Positions 5,423-6,952 of a DNA stretch of 6,952 bases are shown here, piece by piece; position 1 is the stretch's first letter, and the number at the start of each line of letters is the position of its first letter. The translations under genes and the position numbers were made by a program. The stretch is from assembly GCA_017745015.1 (NCBI GenBank), contig JAGIAF010000058.1:7199-14150 (forward strand), given 5' to 3'. The notes beneath the pieces are model-generated. The model worked only from the letters and a program-made list of their open reading frames with translations, was not told where the DNA came from and made no database searches. This stretch comes from Bdellovibrio sp. Its GTDB lineage: Bacteria; Bdellovibrionota; Bdellovibrionia; Bdellovibrionales; Bdellovibrionaceae.

Positions 5423-6952
5423 ATGTCTTTTGATAAAACAAAGTTTAAAAAATTATGTGGAAGCGGCGGACGTTGGTCTCTTCTTCTTGGTGCAGCACTC
5501 CTGATGAAAGCGCCTCTGGCTCACGCCGGATGCCTCGTCGACAATGACGAAAAAATCGAAATAAATATTTCCCCCGAGACTCAGTCTTGGGGGGACTATT
5601 TGGGTCGTCAGGTGATCACGGCTTCCAAAGTCTATAAGTGTGAACAGGAATCGGGTCGATATCTAATGATCTCCCTGGGGGGAGTTCAGTGGAATAGCAA
5701 TACGGGCATGAAAGAAAACAACATGTTCGGAACCTATGATCAAAAATCCTGCGTTTTGGAAAGCTCCAAAGCCGCCTCTATAAAATTAAATAATTCAAAA
5801 ACAGAAGATAATTTCGGACGACAGTATAAATTCCTGCGAGCCTGTGTAGATATCAGAGTCGTCGATTTGGGTGGTTCACCCATCGTAGCGGAAGATTTTC
5901 AAAAGTACTGTGAAGTAGAGCGCATTTCAGATAATGCCGTTACTTTACGTGGTGATATGTGTTTCCTAAAAATTAAACCGCAAAATCAATTTTCGGTTCA
6001 ACCTGTCTTGAATCCAGATTGTATAGATTCAAATTACTTGCAAAAAATGGGTGTTCAAGCCCAAGACATTTTCGCGAACTTAAATATTCTGACGGCAGGA
6101 GATGACTCCGGCCTCAGCCAAGATTTGGATTATATTGGAAGCCGTCCAATGCATATCAATATCACTCCAAATTCTAAAACTTTAAATTTAACTGAAGATA
6201 TTGGGACCAGTGTTCCGCGTTTTCCATCGACCTACAGTGTTGATGCCGATTGGGGACCCATTAAACTTTTCTCTTACGGACCTGAAAACACGGAATTAGA
6301 TCTTTCCTTTTTTGTATCTAATATGAGTGATCAAAAATGTTTTGCAGGCAACTGCGGCAGCTACTCAAATTATATGCAGCCCTTTGTTGGCCAAATTGAG
6401 TTGTACCAATTGTCTTCGAACAAAAAGCCAGCCTTGATCGAAGAGTGGTGGGATGGAGGATTGGTTCCTCCAAACTGGCAAGGATTCATCCAAGGGATAA
6501 AATACAAAGTTCCAGATAAGTTGTTCACTTCAGGTGGTCGCTATCGATTCGTCGCAACTTTCCAGAATCCTACCGATGACTATGCCATCTTCTTGAATGG
6601 TCTGAAGCAAATGTTGATTCGCCTTTACAACACCGAAGGTGCCACAGTAGGGATCGATACCATTCCGGCACTTAGTACATTGCAAGAGCTAGGCACTATT
6701 TCAGGTCTGGGGGGCTTAGGTTCTTTGAACAGCAACGATCAAACTGTGGGCTTGGCCCAGACAATGAACGGACTTGAGGGCATCATTAAATCCACAGTCT
6801 GGCCGCCTTATTATGACTCTGTATGCGCGGGTGGAACTTGCACAGGTTTTACGAATAAAAAGTTTTATCAACGTCTCGTGCTTGAGTTTACAGCCGTTCA
6901 AATGAAAGGCAGCTCAGATATTACGTTCAAAGACATGCAGATGCAGAAGATA
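5423..6952 (+). CDS. exported beta-rich protein, partial at the right edge, unknown family
   Basis: The frame is open from the ATG at 5423 to the last base, giving 510 codons with no stop; the C-terminus lies outside the window. AGGAG (5413-5417) is 5 nt upstream, and the AGGAGACA context matches the preceding gene. The signal peptide is long: a basic n-region (MSFDKTKFKK), a hydrophobic core (SLLLGAALLM) and AHA/G cleavage after residue 35. Cys37 follows directly, but residue -3 is His, so a lipobox is unlikely. The mature part has 11 cysteines so far, including the CX4C motifs CFAGNC (306-311) and CAGGTC (468-473). Many alternating hydrophobic strands (for example 291-299, 373-380, 483-493) suggest a beta-sandwich-like protein, with a Gly-rich loop at 426-434. 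CFAGNC, with the strand before it, resembles CTAGNC in the preceding gene. Codon use is ordinary (20 AAT to 11 AAC), unlike that gene. I do not recognise the family. Export and beta-rich character fit an adhesin or surface subunit, as inference. Confidence 0.85.
   Translation, partial: MSFDKTKFKKLCGSGGRWSLLLGAALLMKAPLAHAGCLVDNDEKIEINISPETQSWGDYLGRQVITASKVYKCEQESGRYLMISLGGVQWNSNTGMKENNMFGTYDQKSCVLESSKAASIKLNNSKTEDNFGRQYKFLRACVDIRVVDLGGSPIVAEDFQKYCEVERISDNAVTLRGDMCFLKIKPQNQFSVQPVLNPDCIDSNYLQKMGVQAQDIFANLNILTAGDDSGLSQDLDYIGSRPMHINITPNSKTLNLTEDIGTSVPRFPSTYSVDADWGPIKLFSYGPENTELDLSFFVSNMSDQKCFAGNCGSYSNYMQPFVGQIELYQLSSNKKPALIEEWWDGGLVPPNWQGFIQGIKYKVPDKLFTSGGRYRFVATFQNPTDDYAIFLNGLKQMLIRLYNTEGATVGIDTIPALSTLQELGTISGLGGLGSLNSNDQTVGLAQTMNGLEGIIKSTVWPPYYDSVCAGGTCTGFTNKKFYQRLVLEFTAVQMKGSSDITFKDMQMQKI

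Noticed and set aside
5423..5535. Lipoprotein signal in the fifth protein (Cys37 right after AHAG)
   Set aside because: The residue at -3 is His and does not fit a lipobox; AHA/G cleavage by signal peptidase I is the better reading.

Overview
The window reads as the middle of one co-directional operon on the + strand. It holds four complete genes (163-708, 717-3458, 3458-4054, 4101-5396) and a fifth (5423 onward) that is still open at the right edge. Gaps are 8 nt, a 1-nt overlap (TAATG), 46 nt and 26 nt, so co-transcription is likely. No RNA gene, CRISPR array, transposase or integrase is visible.

All five products start with a convincing Sec-type signal peptide, have no obvious transmembrane helix afterwards, and are rich in cysteines in short CX2C to CX7C spacings. 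That points to disulfide-bonded proteins in the periplasm, in the outer membrane or on the surface of a Gram-negative bacterium. I recognise none of the five families. In particular I could not match the 913-aa protein to TraH, TraU or TraN of F-type conjugation systems, although a run of secreted cysteine-rich proteins is reminiscent of such loci. The organism cannot be fixed from the sequence. Mid-40s GC by eye, AGGAG ribosome sites about 5 nt from ATG, and long secreted cysteine-rich proteins of unknown family would fit Bdellovibrionota or a related predatory or deltaproteobacteria-like lineage, but this is a weak inference.

Layout: 1-162 is a leader, possibly with the last codons of an upstream gene. 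163-708 is a small exported protein with an Asn/Gly-rich loop. 717-3458 is a 913-aa exported protein with 22 mature cysteines. 3458-4054 is a 198-aa exported protein with a tight cysteine cluster, translationally coupled to its neighbour. A perfect 9-bp inverted repeat (4046-4067) spans its stop codon. 4101-5396 is a 431-aa exported protein whose C-terminal 250 residues use codons typical of strong expression. 5423-6952 is the first 510 residues of another exported protein, which shares a CxAGNC motif with the 431-aa protein.

My reading, which is inference, is a set of secreted subunits that together build or decorate an envelope or surface structure. The 431-aa protein would be the most abundant component and the 913-aa protein a large scaffold, anchor or assembly factor.
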